NCBI GenBank assembly: GCA_964036665.1
Contig: OZ038526.1
Location: 8,370,001 to 8,434,000, forward strand
Reading direction: 5' to 3'
DNA: 64,000 nucleotides
From: Gordius sp. MW1
Lineage: Eukaryota > Nematomorpha > Gordioida > Gordea > Gordiidae
A program made the position numbers and the translations under genes. Numbering within the stretch: the first letter of the stretch is position 1; each line of letters begins with the position of its first letter. Below the pieces are notes generated by a model, which worked only from the letters and a program-made list of their open reading frames with translations, had not been told where the DNA came from and did no database searches. Below, one piece after another: positions 21,178 through 32,703 of this stretch.

Positions 21178-23306
21178 GAAAGGTGGGAAGGGGCGAGAAT
21201 GTTTATAGGGGGGTATTAAATGCCTAATGATTAATTAATTATTTATACAAATTTTCCATTATAGGCAAAATGTAATAAAGGCAAAATGTAATATAGGCAA
21301 GGGTTAGGGTTAGATTTAGTGTTTGCATCTAGTTGCGTATTACATTAGTTTTTATGGCCTTTAGTGATTATGGGTCTAACAAACATTATATTATAAAACA
21401 ACACAATGTTAAGAATTTGCAGAATTGTTGGGAGAAATTTTTTGTTGAATTTGAACAATTTTTAATTAAAAAAATCAAAAATTTGGCCAATGGTCACTTT
21501 TTCTCTATTGGTCAGTACCAACAGATACTCTATAAGTCAATGATAGCCAAAAAAACGGAAAAAAAATTTTGATGCTCACTTTGGCCAATGGTCATTTTTT
21601 TGCATTGGTCAGCAGCCAGCACACGGTAAAAGTGGATATAAATTCATAAGAGTAAAAAAAACAAAAAAAAAATTTCGAATCACATTTTGGCCAATGGTCA
21701 CTTTTTTCTATTGGTCAGCAGCCAGGACACGGTAAAAGTGGATATAAATTCATAATAGTCAAAAAAAACGAAAGAAAAGTTTTCGAATCACATTTTGGCC
21801 AATGGTCATTTTTTTCCATTGGTCAGCAGCCAGGACACGGTAAAAGTGGATATAAATTCATAATAGTCAAAAAAACGAAAAAAAAGTTTTCGAATCACAT
21901 TTTGGCCAATGGTCATATTATTCCATTGGTCAGCAGCCAGCGGACGGCCAAAAAGTCATAATAGCAATGGTAGGAACAGGAACAATCATAATAGTCAAAA
22001 AAAACGAAAAAAATAATTTCGATTCACATTTTGGCCAATGGTCATTTTTTCCATCGGTCAGGAGCCAGCGGGCCAAAAAGTCATAATAGCAATGGTAGTA
22101 ACAGGAACAATCATAATAGTCAAAAAAAAAACGAAAAAATAAACTCGGATTCACATTTTGGCCAATGGTCATTTTTTTTATTGGTCAGCAGCCAACGGAC
22201 GGCCAAAAAGTCTTATTATCAATGATAGTAACAAGAACAATCAGAAGAGTCAAAAAAACTCCGGGATTCTAACCCAAAAACTAGTTAAATTGCATAGCAA
22301 TTAGAAGTAAACAACTTTTATTTATGTTTATTATATAACATTGGTCAGCAGCCAGCGGACGGCCAAAAAGTCATAATAGCAATGGTAGAAACAGGAACAA
22401 TCATAATAATCAAAAAAAAACGAAAAAAATAATTTCGATTCACATTTTGGCCAATGGTCATTTTTTTCATTGGTCAGCAGCCAGCGGACGGCCAAAAATT
22501 CTTATTATCAATGATAGTAACAAGAACAATCATAAGAGTCAAAAAAACTCCGGGATTCTAACCCAAAAACTAGTTAAATTGCATAGCAATTAGAAGTAAA
22601 CAACTTTTATCTATGTTTATTATATAACATTGGTCAGCAGCCAGCGGACGGCCAAAAAGTCATAATAGCAATGGTAGAAACAGGAACAATCATAATAATC
22701 AAAAAAAAACGAAAAAAATAATTTCGATTCACATTTTGGCCAATGGTCATTTTTTTCATTGGTCAGCAGCCAGCGGACGGCCAAAAATTCTTATTATCAA
22801 TGATAGTAACAAGATCATAAGAGTCAAAAAAACTCCGGGATTCTAACCCCAAAACTAGTTAAATTGCATAGCATTAAAAGTAGACAACTTTTATCTATGT
22901 TTATTATATAACAAAAACTAGTTAAATTGCATAGCAATTAAAAGTAAACAACTTTTATTTATGTTTATTATATAACTAGTTAAATTGCATAGCAATTAAA
23001 AGTAAACAACTTTTATTTATGTTTATTATATAATAGATAATTTAACAAATCTTATATATAACACACCGAGGGAGATAGAGATGAGGGGTGGGGCACCTCT
23101 TATGCATTAATTTAAAAAATAACACAGCGAGGGAGATAGAGATGAGGGGTGGGGCACCTCTTTCTCATGCATTAATTTAAAAAAGCGATAACCTAATATA
23201 CCCAATGCAAATAGATAGGGAGGACAACGGACGGACAACGGACGGACAACGGACGGACAACGGACGGACAACCAAAAACGAGCCCATAAATTGCATAGCA
23301 ATTAAT
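21178..23306 (+). mobile_element. CAATGG-family element 2, longest plus-strand copy
   Basis: It has the same layout as element 1 but without the terminal hairpin. It continues past the ~120-bp array into two larger repeats of about 300 bp (22340-22920) that each end with CTCCGGGATTCTAACCC and ACTAGTTAAATTGCATAGC. Three ~60-bp repeats follow, then a duplicated ~65-bp GAGGGAGATAGAGATGAGGGG block, a GGACAACGGACGGACAACGG microsatellite, and finally CGAGCCCATAAATTGCATAGCAATTAAT. The inverted GCTATGCAATTTATGGGC motif near both ends is a subterminal inverted repeat. Confidence 0.75.
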
Positions 23307-24058
23307 AATTTAAGCCATTTTTGTGGTAATTAAGAGGTGATGTTGTCGCCAATCAAATGTCGGAAAATAATGTGTAAGTTTGCAGTTGATTAGCGACGGT
23401 TGTTTAAAGCTTAAGGCAGTATAAAAACATGAATTTCTGTTTTTATGCCGTTCATCTACTTGAAAAGTATCTAATTTTAGTTCATAATTCCTCAATTTAA
23501 AAAGCATCTAAATAAACTCATTTTTATATAAAACTCAGCGATAGGGATTTAAAAAACATACACTTTCAAATAAAGAATTTAATAATAACAAACTAATTTA
23601 AACTTTAATATGTGTAGGTGTTATGAAAAGCATAAAAGAATACTTTAAAAATGCGTGTTGAAACTGATCAAATATCTAAAACTTTCCAAATTTGCAAAAA
23701 AAAACTCACTTAGTGCATTAAATTTGGTTTGGTCTTAATAAGACAGATAAGTCCTCTACCAATTAATATATATGGACTATATTTTATTATAAAACAATTG
23801 CAAATGAATTAGGATGTTATGATTTTATTTAAAACTACCTATAATAGTTTTAAAAAATTGGAGAAACTAGTATAAATTGAACAGTTTTACTGTTTAATAG
23901 GAATATAATTTGCTATAAAAGTTCTCATAGAAATCGAATTTAGCATTCTAAACTGACTTCTTTTTAAGAGATAATTTAAAATTACGTAGAAATTATAAAA
24001 CCTCTAACCCTTAAGTTTACAATTTTTTTGCAACCCTTCAGAATCGCAAAAATAAATA
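23307..24058. other. AT-rich stretch, no gene recognised
   Basis: The 65-codon minus-strand frame at 23310-23507 has no recognisable family. Confidence 0.4.
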
Positions 24059-24066
24059 GCAAATTT

Positions 24067-25034
24067 CAGTCTTGTTAAGGAGCGGCGCTCCGGAGCGCCG
24101 CTACATTTTTTCAAAAAAAGCTGGACCCCTCCTATTTAAAAATGAGGAGCGGGCGTCGAAGTAGCTCCTTTTAGGCTGGAGCGGAGGAGCCGCTACTGAA
24201 GCGCCGCTCTTTTAAACTCATTTTAAAATTAAATGAATTATCAGATTTAGAGTTTTGCCAACCTCTTGTAAAGTCTCTCATCAGCGGTATTAATAAAAGC
24301 TTTATAATAACACATAAATTGTATCTATTTAAATAACCTTATTGCAGATTTCCAAATATTTATAATGATGATAATATAATTGCAGCGATTGTCCATCCTG
24401 CATTTAAATTGAATTGGGAATGGATAGATCCAAAAAATATAGAACTAAAAGCCAGATTAATTAATTTTTTACGGAAACAAATACCCGACGGAAAAATAGC
24501 TACAACTAGTTCAGTTCACGGGAATTTTGTTATGATTTAGAAGATTTCTTTGGATTCCATGAAATCGATTACCATGAAAATAAAATATTGGATACATATT
24601 TTTTAAATGATAGCAAAATTACTATTTATGAACAATTCCATGAATTAAAAAAATTTATATTAAATACAATACCCCGCATCCCTCTAGTGCTCCTGTTGAG
24701 CGCCTATTTAGTATCGCAAAACAGGTCTTAGGGGAGAAGCGTGGGTGTTTGTTAGATTCTAATTTAGAAAATTTATTACTTTTAAAAGCTAAAAGATTAT
24801 AAATATTTTGATATATCATATAATATAAATAAAACGTTTTAATAAAAAAATATGATTTTGTTTCGTGTACCTTCTAAATCAAAGGAGCGGTTATGGAGCG
24901 GCACTCCATTAGTTAGAGCGGAGCGCTCCTTTTTATATGTAGTAGCGGGAGCGGGAGTTCGCTCCTTTTGAGAAGGTACGAGCGGGAGCGGGAGCGGGAA
25001 TCGCTACTTTTAAAAAGGAGCGTTAACAAGACTG
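24067..25034 (+). mobile_element. Internally deleted hAT transposon with exact 8-bp TSD
   Basis: GCAAATTT flanks both sides (24059-24066 and 25035-25042). The terminal inverted repeats are CAGTCTTGTTAAGGAGCG and the complement of GGAGCGTTAACAAGACTG. Both ends are saturated with GGAGCGGGAGCG-type motifs over about 130-160 bp. Between them is the C-terminal part of a hAT transposase. With 968 bp it cannot encode a complete transposase, so it is non-autonomous. Confidence 0.9.
24346..24801 (+). pseudogene. hAT transposase, C-terminal fragment with frame breaks
   Basis: The first part reads FPNIYNDDNIIAAIVHPAFK and LNWEWIDP, typical of the hAT region before the dimerisation domain. After a stop and frame change, PSSAPVERLFSIAKQVLGEK and NLENLLLLKAKRL match the hAT dimerisation motif (SSAPVERLFS-x-A ... 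L-x-x-LL-x-L). N-terminal zinc-finger and catalytic Asp regions are missing. The protein would be non-functional. Confidence 0.8.
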
Positions 25035-25353
25035 GCAAATTTACGACACTATAACAACATGGAACTAAATATCCTCTAAACGGTTAATAAATTTTTGTAA
25101 TGCTACAGTGGGATTAATTCAATTTTTTTTTGAGTTTTAGCGCCTAAAGTAGCACATTGATTAACCCCCTCGTGGCAGATGCGTCCTAAATAATTTCACT
25201 ATCCATTCAAACGGAGTATAATTATTCCAGTAAAATGTTATAATATACGGTAGTGAGTTCAATAGCGTAAAAATTAAAAAAGTGTCTAGTAGCTCTAGGG
25301 GCCTCTATTTATCTCATTAATCACTTTCTAAATTTTTATATAAAACTATAACA
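25035..25353. other. AT-rich stretch, nothing recognised
   Basis: No frame or repeat recognised between the hAT element and the next CAATGG-family element. Confidence 0.4.
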
Positions 25354-27118
25354 AACTCGGGCCTTCGGCCCTCGTGGGTAGGGGGAGGGGGAAGTGGAGG
25401 AGGGGAAGGGAAGGGGGGAAGGGAAGGAAGAACGAAACTCATCTATACTCCGTATAAAAGTAGCATATTTGCTATGCAATTTATGGGCGAGAAAGGTGGG
25501 AAGGGGCGAGAATGCCTATAGGGGGTATTAAATGCAAAATGATTTGTTAATTATTTATACAAATTTTCCATCACTTTGGCCAATGGTGATCTTTTCTAAT
25601 GATTAGCAGATAGCCAAATAACTAGCCTATAATTATAATCAAGAAAAAAAATCGAGTTTAATCTCACTTTGGTCAATTCATTTTTCATTGGTCAGTAGCC
25701 AGCGGACGGCTAAAAAGTCATATTATCAATGGTATAAAAAAGAACAATATAATTAAATACAAAAAAATAAAAAATAATTTGCCCTTGCCGGGATTCGAAC
25801 CCACATCAGTAGAGGCATAGGCCTTTGTAGGGGCACAGGGACCCATATCAGTAGATGCATAGGCCCTTGTAGTGGGGGGGGGGCCATACCCATAGGGAAT
25901 TTATGTTCACCTAATAAACAAATTCAAAAACGAAAAAAAAGCGATTTATAATTTGGCCAATGGTCATTTTCTTCATTGGTCAGTAGCTAGGGCACTGTCA
26001 AAAAGTCATATTATCAATGGTATTAACAAGAACAATATATTAATTAAATAATAAAATTAAAAAAAGTTTGCACTATCCGGGATTCTAATCCAGATAAGTA
26101 AAGGCATAAGCCTTTATAGGGGCACTGAGACCCATATTAGTAGAGGTATAGGGCTTTGTAGGGGAGGGCATAGGGTAATTGTCAATGTTAACCAAATATA
26201 CCAATTCAAAAACGAAAAAAAATTTTGGCTTCACACTTTTGCCAATGGTCATTTTTTCCATTAATCAGCAGCCAGCGGACGGCCAAAAAGTCATATTATT
26301 AATGGTATTAACAAGAACAATATATAATTTAATTTAAAAAAATAAAAATTTTGCCCTCTCCGGGATTCGAACCAGCTTATAAGAATTTGCCCTCGCCGGG
26401 ATTTGAACCCACATCAGTAAAGGCACAGGCTTTTGTAGGAGGGGGGGCACAAGGACTCATATCAGTAGAGGCATAGGCCCTTCTAGGGGAGGGCACAGGG
26501 TAATTATCAATGTTCTCCTAATATACCAATTCAAAAACGAAAAAAAAAATTTCGATTTATACTTTGGCCAATGGTCATTTTTTTTATTGGTCAGTAGCCA
26601 GCGGACGGCCAAAAAGTCATAGTATCAATGGTATTAACAAGAACAATATATGAATTTAATTTAAAAAAAAATAAAAATTTTGCCCTCTCCGGTATTCGAA
26701 CTAGCAATTAAGAATTTGCCCTCGCCGGGATTCGAAGTAAAGGCATAGGCTTGGAGGGGGGGGGGCACAGGGACCCATATCAGTAGAGGCATAGGCCCTT
26801 CTAGGGGAGGGCACAGAGTGATTATCAATGCTAACCTAATATACCAATTCAAAAACGAAAAAAAAAAATTCGATTCACAATTTGGCCAATGGTTATTTTT
26901 TTCATTGGTCAGTAGCCAGCGAACGGTCAAAAAGTCATATTATCAATGGTATTGACAAGAACAAAATATTAATTTAATTTAAAAAAAAAATTTTGTCCTC
27001 TCCGGGGAATGAACCAGCAAGTCAGAAAGCTGAAAGACGGTGTAAGAACGTTGGAGGACGGACGGACGGACAACGGACGGACAACAAAAAGCGAGCCCAT
27101 AAATTGCATAGCAATTAA
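25354..27118 (+). mobile_element. CAATGG-family element 3, degenerate, with repeated tRNA B-box-like motifs
   Basis: It starts with the GGGCCTTCGGCCC hairpin and purine tract and ends with GACGGACGGACAAC plus CGAGCCCATAAATTGCATAGCAATTAA. The core is five or six units of about 330 bp. Each has the CCAATGGTCA/CATTGGTCAG pair, then GCCCTCGCCGGGATTCGAAC and CAGTAGAGGCATAGGC. GGGATTCGAACC is the complement of the tRNA T-loop/B-box motif GGTTCGAATCC. Confidence 0.75.
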
Positions 27119-27144
27119 AAAGGTGCTTAAAGCAGAACCTTATT

Positions 27145-28281
27145 TTAATCCAATTTCAACTGAAAGTCTCCAACTGTCGTCCTAACGCAAGAATTTGAGG
27201 TTTCATATTTTTCATAAGCCGTATTATATGCGACAGGGATATTTGATTTTCTTTGGCACCTCCACATTAAATCGCAAAAGACCGTGGCATAAGCTTCCAG
27301 GTCGATAAAGACCATTTGTAGGTCTCTTCTCTTTTGACCATATTTATCCATCATGTGTCTTAGTGCGAAGATTTTGTCGATTGTGGATTTGCCGGTCACA
27401 TATCGGAATTGGTTAGCCGATATTTCCAACTCGTTTTTCAGCCGTGTTATTAATATCCTTTTTATGCATGAAGGAGTGGCAAGTTAGCTTAATACTCCTG
27501 TTTTTGCCATACTCCTGATGATCTCCTTTGCCTTTAAATAAGGGCAAAATCGTGTTTTATCTCCATTGATTAGGAATTCGCTCTTATACCAGCATCTTGG
27601 TAAAGAGGTTCGTCATGGTCGGGACCCTCAGCATCAGAGCAATGCTTCCGTATATATTTTATCTGAACCATTAGCTTTTCCTTTTCGCAGCTTGTTCATT
27701 AATGTCCAAACTTCATTCTCAATTCGACCATACTTATGTTTGGCTCAATATCGGAAAGGGATTTGTCATTTGCAATATTCATAAGTTTTTTAAAATATCC
27801 TTTCTACCTTTCCATCACTTACTTCTGCTTTATTAAAATAAGGTTTGACCCTTCTCGTTTTTGACTATTTTAAGAACTCCGACATCGCCAATTCTCTTCT
27901 CTCCTATCTTGGGAAATTTGTACATAAGCCTATCGCCCCCTTTGTGGTCCTGTTTGTGTGCCATCTCATTGCAACGGCCTTTTTTGAGGCTCTCTGCCTC
28001 CCTATACTCTTGATAATCCTCCGAAATTTTTGATTTATGCCACCGTCTCTATAGATTTTTCCTTCTTTCGATGAAATCCTTAACCGATTGATCCCACCAC
28101 CATAGTTCCATATTCATCAATCTTTGCCTCTTTTGGTCTGTCTTAGAACTCGAATCTGTATTTTCTTTATTGAGCAGATAGTCAATTTGACTAAAATGCT
28201 TTTTTACTTCTATAAGACACAATATGATCTTCACGTTTTTGAAAATAGGTGATAACGATCGCCATGTCGTATGGTTGGGAT
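27145..28281 (-). pseudogene. RTE-type non-LTR retrotransposon: endonuclease tail, linker and start of reverse transcriptase
   Basis: Read on the minus strand from 28281 down: residues with FSQIDYLLNKEN (end of the APE endonuclease), a WWWDQSVKDFIERRK linker, then the RT N-terminal part with ISANQFRYVTGKSTIDKIFA and LQMVFIDLEAYATVF. The family motif is VFIDLEKAYD; here the sequence is altered and the frame breaks soon after, with VRTTVGDF still recognisable. The copy ends before the YADD box. It continues 29110-29470 on the far side of a hAT MITE. Confidence 0.75.
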
Positions 28282-29109
28282 TAGAGGTGGGCGCGGGCCG
28301 TGAAATTACGCGTGACCCACCGTGCGGTGGGTCACGGCGTGAATGTGAAGAAATTTTAAATTATTAGGCGTGACTGGGCGTGACGGGCCTTAATTTTCCC
28401 CGTGCGTGAGTGGGCGTGAACACAAATTTCCATAAATCTCGGAAATTTTAATTTTTAAAATTGTTTTTTATTAATGTAAATTTGCAGATGTATAATTTTT
28501 AAAAAAATATATATTATTTAATTTAGTTTAGTTTTTTTTAAAAAAAGATTAGTTTTTGAAAACAAAAAATCTTTCGCATTTTATAAACAACATCCGAGTA
28601 AACCTATTTTTACTTTTGCTAGCTTTTTTTTTAAATTTATATGTTCAAATCAAATTCATCAACAAGCTTATTTACATGTATATAGTGATCTTCTTTCAAG
28701 TATTTTATATTATATATATTATTTTACAATGAATATGTAATTCTTCGCATTAAATTATAAATTTTAGTATTTACAAATGTCATTGAAAGTTTTTACTTTT
28801 TATCATTTGTAATAAATGCTTTAATGTAATGTATGAGTAGTGAAGGAGTAGAATTTATAATATTATATTAATATATAATAATTATTTCTTTATTAACAAT
28901 TAAACTCAAAGATCTAACCAATTTTGAAAAATTTAAAAACACCGTGAATTTTCGGGCGTGACGTGCGTGAATCAAAATATTGCCTTTCGTGAGCGGGCGG
29001 GGCGGGTCAAAAAAATTTTAGTGGTAAGCGTGAGTGGGCGTGAATTTTTTTTAATACCACCGTGAGTGGGCGAGCCGTGAATAAAAAATTAGGCCCGCGC
29101 CCACCTCTA
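28282..29109. mobile_element. hAT MITE inserted in the RTE endonuclease
   Basis: Exact 8-bp duplications GTTGGGAT flank it (28274-28281 and 29110-29117). The terminal inverted repeats TAGAGGTGGGCGCGGGCC / GGCCCGCGCCCACCTCTA are perfect. Each end carries 130-170 bp dense in GGGCGTGA and CGTGAGTGGGCGTGA. The middle is AT-rich and non-coding. Confidence 0.95.
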
Positions 29110-29470
29110 GTTGGGATACTTGGAGAATCCCCTTCTTTGTTCTTCAGACCACATCCATAGCCTCCATGAATGCGTTCATACCTGAGGCGATTTTTCCCTA
29201 CGTGAGCGATGATATCCGCCCCAATAATTAGCCTTTCTTCCTTTCCTATTGCTTGTAGTTCTTTTCCAATGAATCGAAGAATATGTCTTTCTCTGATTTC
29301 ATACACCCAATTTGTTAGGAGGCCCCCTTGATCAGCAGTCTTCCGTAACATTAGCCCTTGACTTCCACCTCCTTGTCCGAACGATTCGCTAAGAACGATA
29401 CCGACCCCGTTTCAACGATTTTGTGTCCTACTGTCGAATAGTTTATATCCTACTCCTATCTCCCGAGCTT
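29110..29470 (-). pseudogene. RTE endonuclease domain fragment, upstream of the MITE
   Basis: The minus-strand frame reads GKEERLIIGADIIAHVGKNR then YERIHGGYGCGLKNKEGD, matching the RTE-clade APE endonuclease block (GD-x-NAHVG ... HGGYGYG-x-N-x-EG). It joins, across the MITE, to the downstream endonuclease and RT segments at 27145-28281. The element is truncated upstream of this point or too diverged to follow. Confidence 0.75.
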
Positions 29471-29489
29471 TAGTTTCGTTCCACCTCCT

Positions 29490-30740
29490 TTACAAGATAT
29501 AGGTAGAAGAGCGAATTCCTAATCAAATGGAGGCAAGCACGATCTTACCCTTATTTAAAGGCCAAGGAGACCCTCAGGACTGGGGCAATTACAGATGAAG
29601 CTTATGGAAAATTTCTTAGTAGCAAGGCTGAAAATATCGGCTAACCAATTCAGATATGTGACCGACAAATCCACAATCGATCCGAATGTTCGCACTAAGA
29701 CAAATGATGGATAAGTATGGTGAAAAGAGGAAAGACCTACATATGGTCTTTATCGACTTGGAGAAAGCTTATGACACTGTCCCGCGATTTAATATGGTTT
29801 GAGAAAACAAAATATCCCTGACCCATATATACGGCTTATGAAAAATATTTATGAAGCCTCAAACTCTTGCGTTAAGACGACAGTTGGAGACCCTAAATCT
29901 TTTCGGGTTAAAATTGGATTACATCAAGGATCTGCTTTAAGTCCCTTTTTATTTAGTATAATTATAGACACGATAAAGAGGGACATTCAGCCACGCCATG
30001 GTGTATGCTATATGCCGATGATATAGTACTATGCGAGGAAACAAGGGAGAAAGTATTCGAAGAAGCTGAAAAGTGGTCAAAGCGCTTAGCTGGATATGGT
30101 TTAAAGGTCAACAATCAAAAAACGGTATATATGGAAATGAACGGTACAAGCCCCCTTCGCTGAATGACCGTCTAAATTACCCAAAAGTAGACAGGTTTAC
30201 ATACCTCGGCTCGATGCTACATCAAGAGGGAGGCTGGGCAACAGATCCAAAAGGGATGGCTTAAATGGCAAGTTATATCCAGTGTAATGTGCGACAAGAA
30301 AATGCCAATATGGTTGAAGAGCAAAGCTTACAAATCCATCGTAAGACAGGTGTTGCTCTATGGAAGTGAAACATGGGCATTAAACACCACGGAAGGAAAG
30401 CTTACAAGCCACAAGATGAGAATGATATGGTGGAGCTTGGAGTATACTAAGCTCGACCATATGACGAATGACTCTCTCATAACAAAAATGGGTATTCAAC
30501 CAATGGCGGACCTGATTAACGAAAATCTGCTAAGGTGGTATGGGCATATACTAAGAAGGGACACGAATGACGTGAATCGAAAAGTACTGGACATGGAGGT
30601 ACCGGGAAAGAGAAGAAGAGGACGACCCCGTGTCTCAAGGGCAAGTCGATAAAATTATGAAAGCAAAAGAGATTGTCAAGATTTGGCAATCACCCAGTCA
30701 CAATGGAATAAACCTATTAAAACAAAAATGGTAACGAAGA
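29490..30740 (+). pseudogene. RTE-type retrotransposon, reverse transcriptase and C-terminal part, opposite orientation
   Basis: Several frames together give KSTID, KDLHMVFIDLEKAYDTVPR, GLHQGSALSPFLFS, LYADDIVLCEET and GYGLKVNNQKT, i.e. RT motifs in order including the YADD active site. A C-terminal frame (30287-30652) follows with LLYGSETWAL, RWYGHILRRD and GKRRRGRPR, typical of RTE-clade ends. At least four frame breaks make it inactive. The similar ISANQFRYVT string shows that it and the minus-strand copy are the same family, placed back to back. Confidence 0.8.
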
Positions 30741-31634
30741 AGACACCATTAATAGTGATTAAATGTGTAACTTAAATAAATTAACTTTTGGAGATTATCT
30801 GGTAACTTAGAAATATTAGGCATTGCACCTTCTCTAAGTTGCTCGTATTTATTTACAGCAGGATAAAATGAGTTGGTCGTGAAATTTGCACTGAAAAGTA
30901 CATATATTTTGAGGTATAAAATCCCTCTTAACATTATGCAATAAACTGCTGGGAAGATTTTTTAGAGGAAATGTTATGAATTAGTAGACAAGGAATAATC
31001 AAATACAAAAAACATAAGAATTTAAGCAAAAAAGTTGACAAATTTATAAGGCGCATATATATTGCTTATTTTATCTAAGATTGTAAATCCCATATAATCA
31101 ATAAAGTAAATTAATTATATTTTATTAAACTTATACATAAGCAAGTATTAATAAAAAACATAATAATTTACACAAAAGAGAATGACAAATATATAGAGCC
31201 CAAGAATAAAGTGTAATTTTATCTAAGATAAATTAAATACCATGTAGAGGTTTAAGTTTCTTCTTTATTACTAAATGTGTAACCAAAAGATAGAATGATT
31301 ATTTATCGCTAAGAATTAGTTTATATATAATTGTATAGAGGTTAATATAAATAACATTGTTAGGTATCATATATCTAAACTTCAATGTCTCTTGTGTATT
31401 CAAATTATAATGAGGGGTGTGAATAGAGTGATATCTAAATTATAAAGGTATCATTCTAATTAGATGATACTATAACCATATAATCAATATTATAAATTAG
31501 TTATATTTATTAAAAACGCCATTTTAAAATAATAAATCTAAAAATTTGCTTGTTTTATAAAAGAATAATCTTTCTTCTTCTTTATCGACTTAGTACAAAC
31601 ATTGGCTGCAGAGTAGGACATTTTGAGGTAGACT
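30741..31634. other. AT-rich stretch, no gene recognised
   Basis: No frame or RNA gene recognised. Confidence 0.4.
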
Positions 31635-31943
31635 CATAGACTAATAAAACTATAGACTGCCGAACAGCTGATTTTTACTATTAAAATCATTCAGACACCA
31701 AAATAGCTGCCATATTGTAGGAAAAATTCAACAACAGGTATATTTATACTTCTCCACAATAAAATATTGAAGAAAATAAATAAGACTAATAACTAAATTT
31801 ATAAATCAAAAAAAATAAGTAGATTAGAACAAAAATTTTTGCTGAATTTTATTGTTTGGTTACAATTTCCCACAATATGGCGGTTGGTATATTTGCTGTA
31901 AAATTATCAGCTGTTCGGCAGTCTATGGTTTTATTAGTCTATG
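31635..31943. mobile_element. 309-bp MITE with 8-bp TSD (hAT-like)
   Basis: The terminal inverted repeats of about 37 bp start CATAGACTAATAAAAC and continue ATAGACTGCCGAACAGCTG; the right side complements them with one difference. GGTAGACT flanks both sides (31627-31634 and 31944-31951). It is non-coding. Confidence 0.92.
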
Positions 31944-32700
31944 GGTAGACTTGCTAAAGAATTTTGTGTTTTTTGTGATTGTGGTTTGTAAATAATATAA
32001 ATATTAAAACTGAAATATAGCAAAATTAATGAATTATCTGAAAAGTTGCATCTTTTGAGATAGCTACCGATTTGGAGTCCAATTTTGTATATGCAAGCTC
32101 AACGAGCAGTCTCATAAACTATCGTTATAATTATCCAATATCTTCAGAATACTGGATTTCCCATTTCATCCAGATCATGCATGTATTTATTTTGAATACG
32201 GTTTACTCTTGGGCATAGTATAGCAATCACTCTCTTTAACTATACTATAACCAATACTAATAAAATATAATTTCCGGAACAATATGAATCGTGTAACGGG
32301 TTGGCCGATCATTTAACCACCTGACTGCATAAATTTCAAATTTGGTTAACGTAAGAATTGACAAAAATCTTTAAATATGTTTATTAATAAGAGTATACAT
32401 AAGTATATCTTTTAAACAAACTTTCTGAAATATTTTAGAATATAATATATATTTTTAGCAGTGATACTGAGGCTTAGCTCAAATTTAGTTGTTTAAAATA
32501 TTTGCAAACAAAGCTCATGCTTTTTGATTTATGGAGTGAAAATAAAATTTGTAGTTTTTTATGATAGATAGAAAAATTAATTTAATGAGTTTATATGTCA
32601 ATGATCTAATTTTCTCTCATAATTAGGAAAATAATTTTATTATAAAGATTAAACACTCTTGAAGTGTTAATATACCCCAGGCATTTTTATTTCTGTTTAG
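31944..32700. other. Presumed upstream intron or 5' region of SETDB1
   Basis: It ends in a good pyrimidine tract and TAG acceptor (32700) just before the first SETDB1 exon found. No upstream coding exon was recognised. Confidence 0.4.
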
Positions 32701-32703
32701 TTA

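Noticed and set aside
26361..26420. A tRNA gene suggested by GGGATTCGAACC
   Set aside because: No acceptor stem, D arm or anticodon arm can be placed; the motif recurs once per repeat unit.
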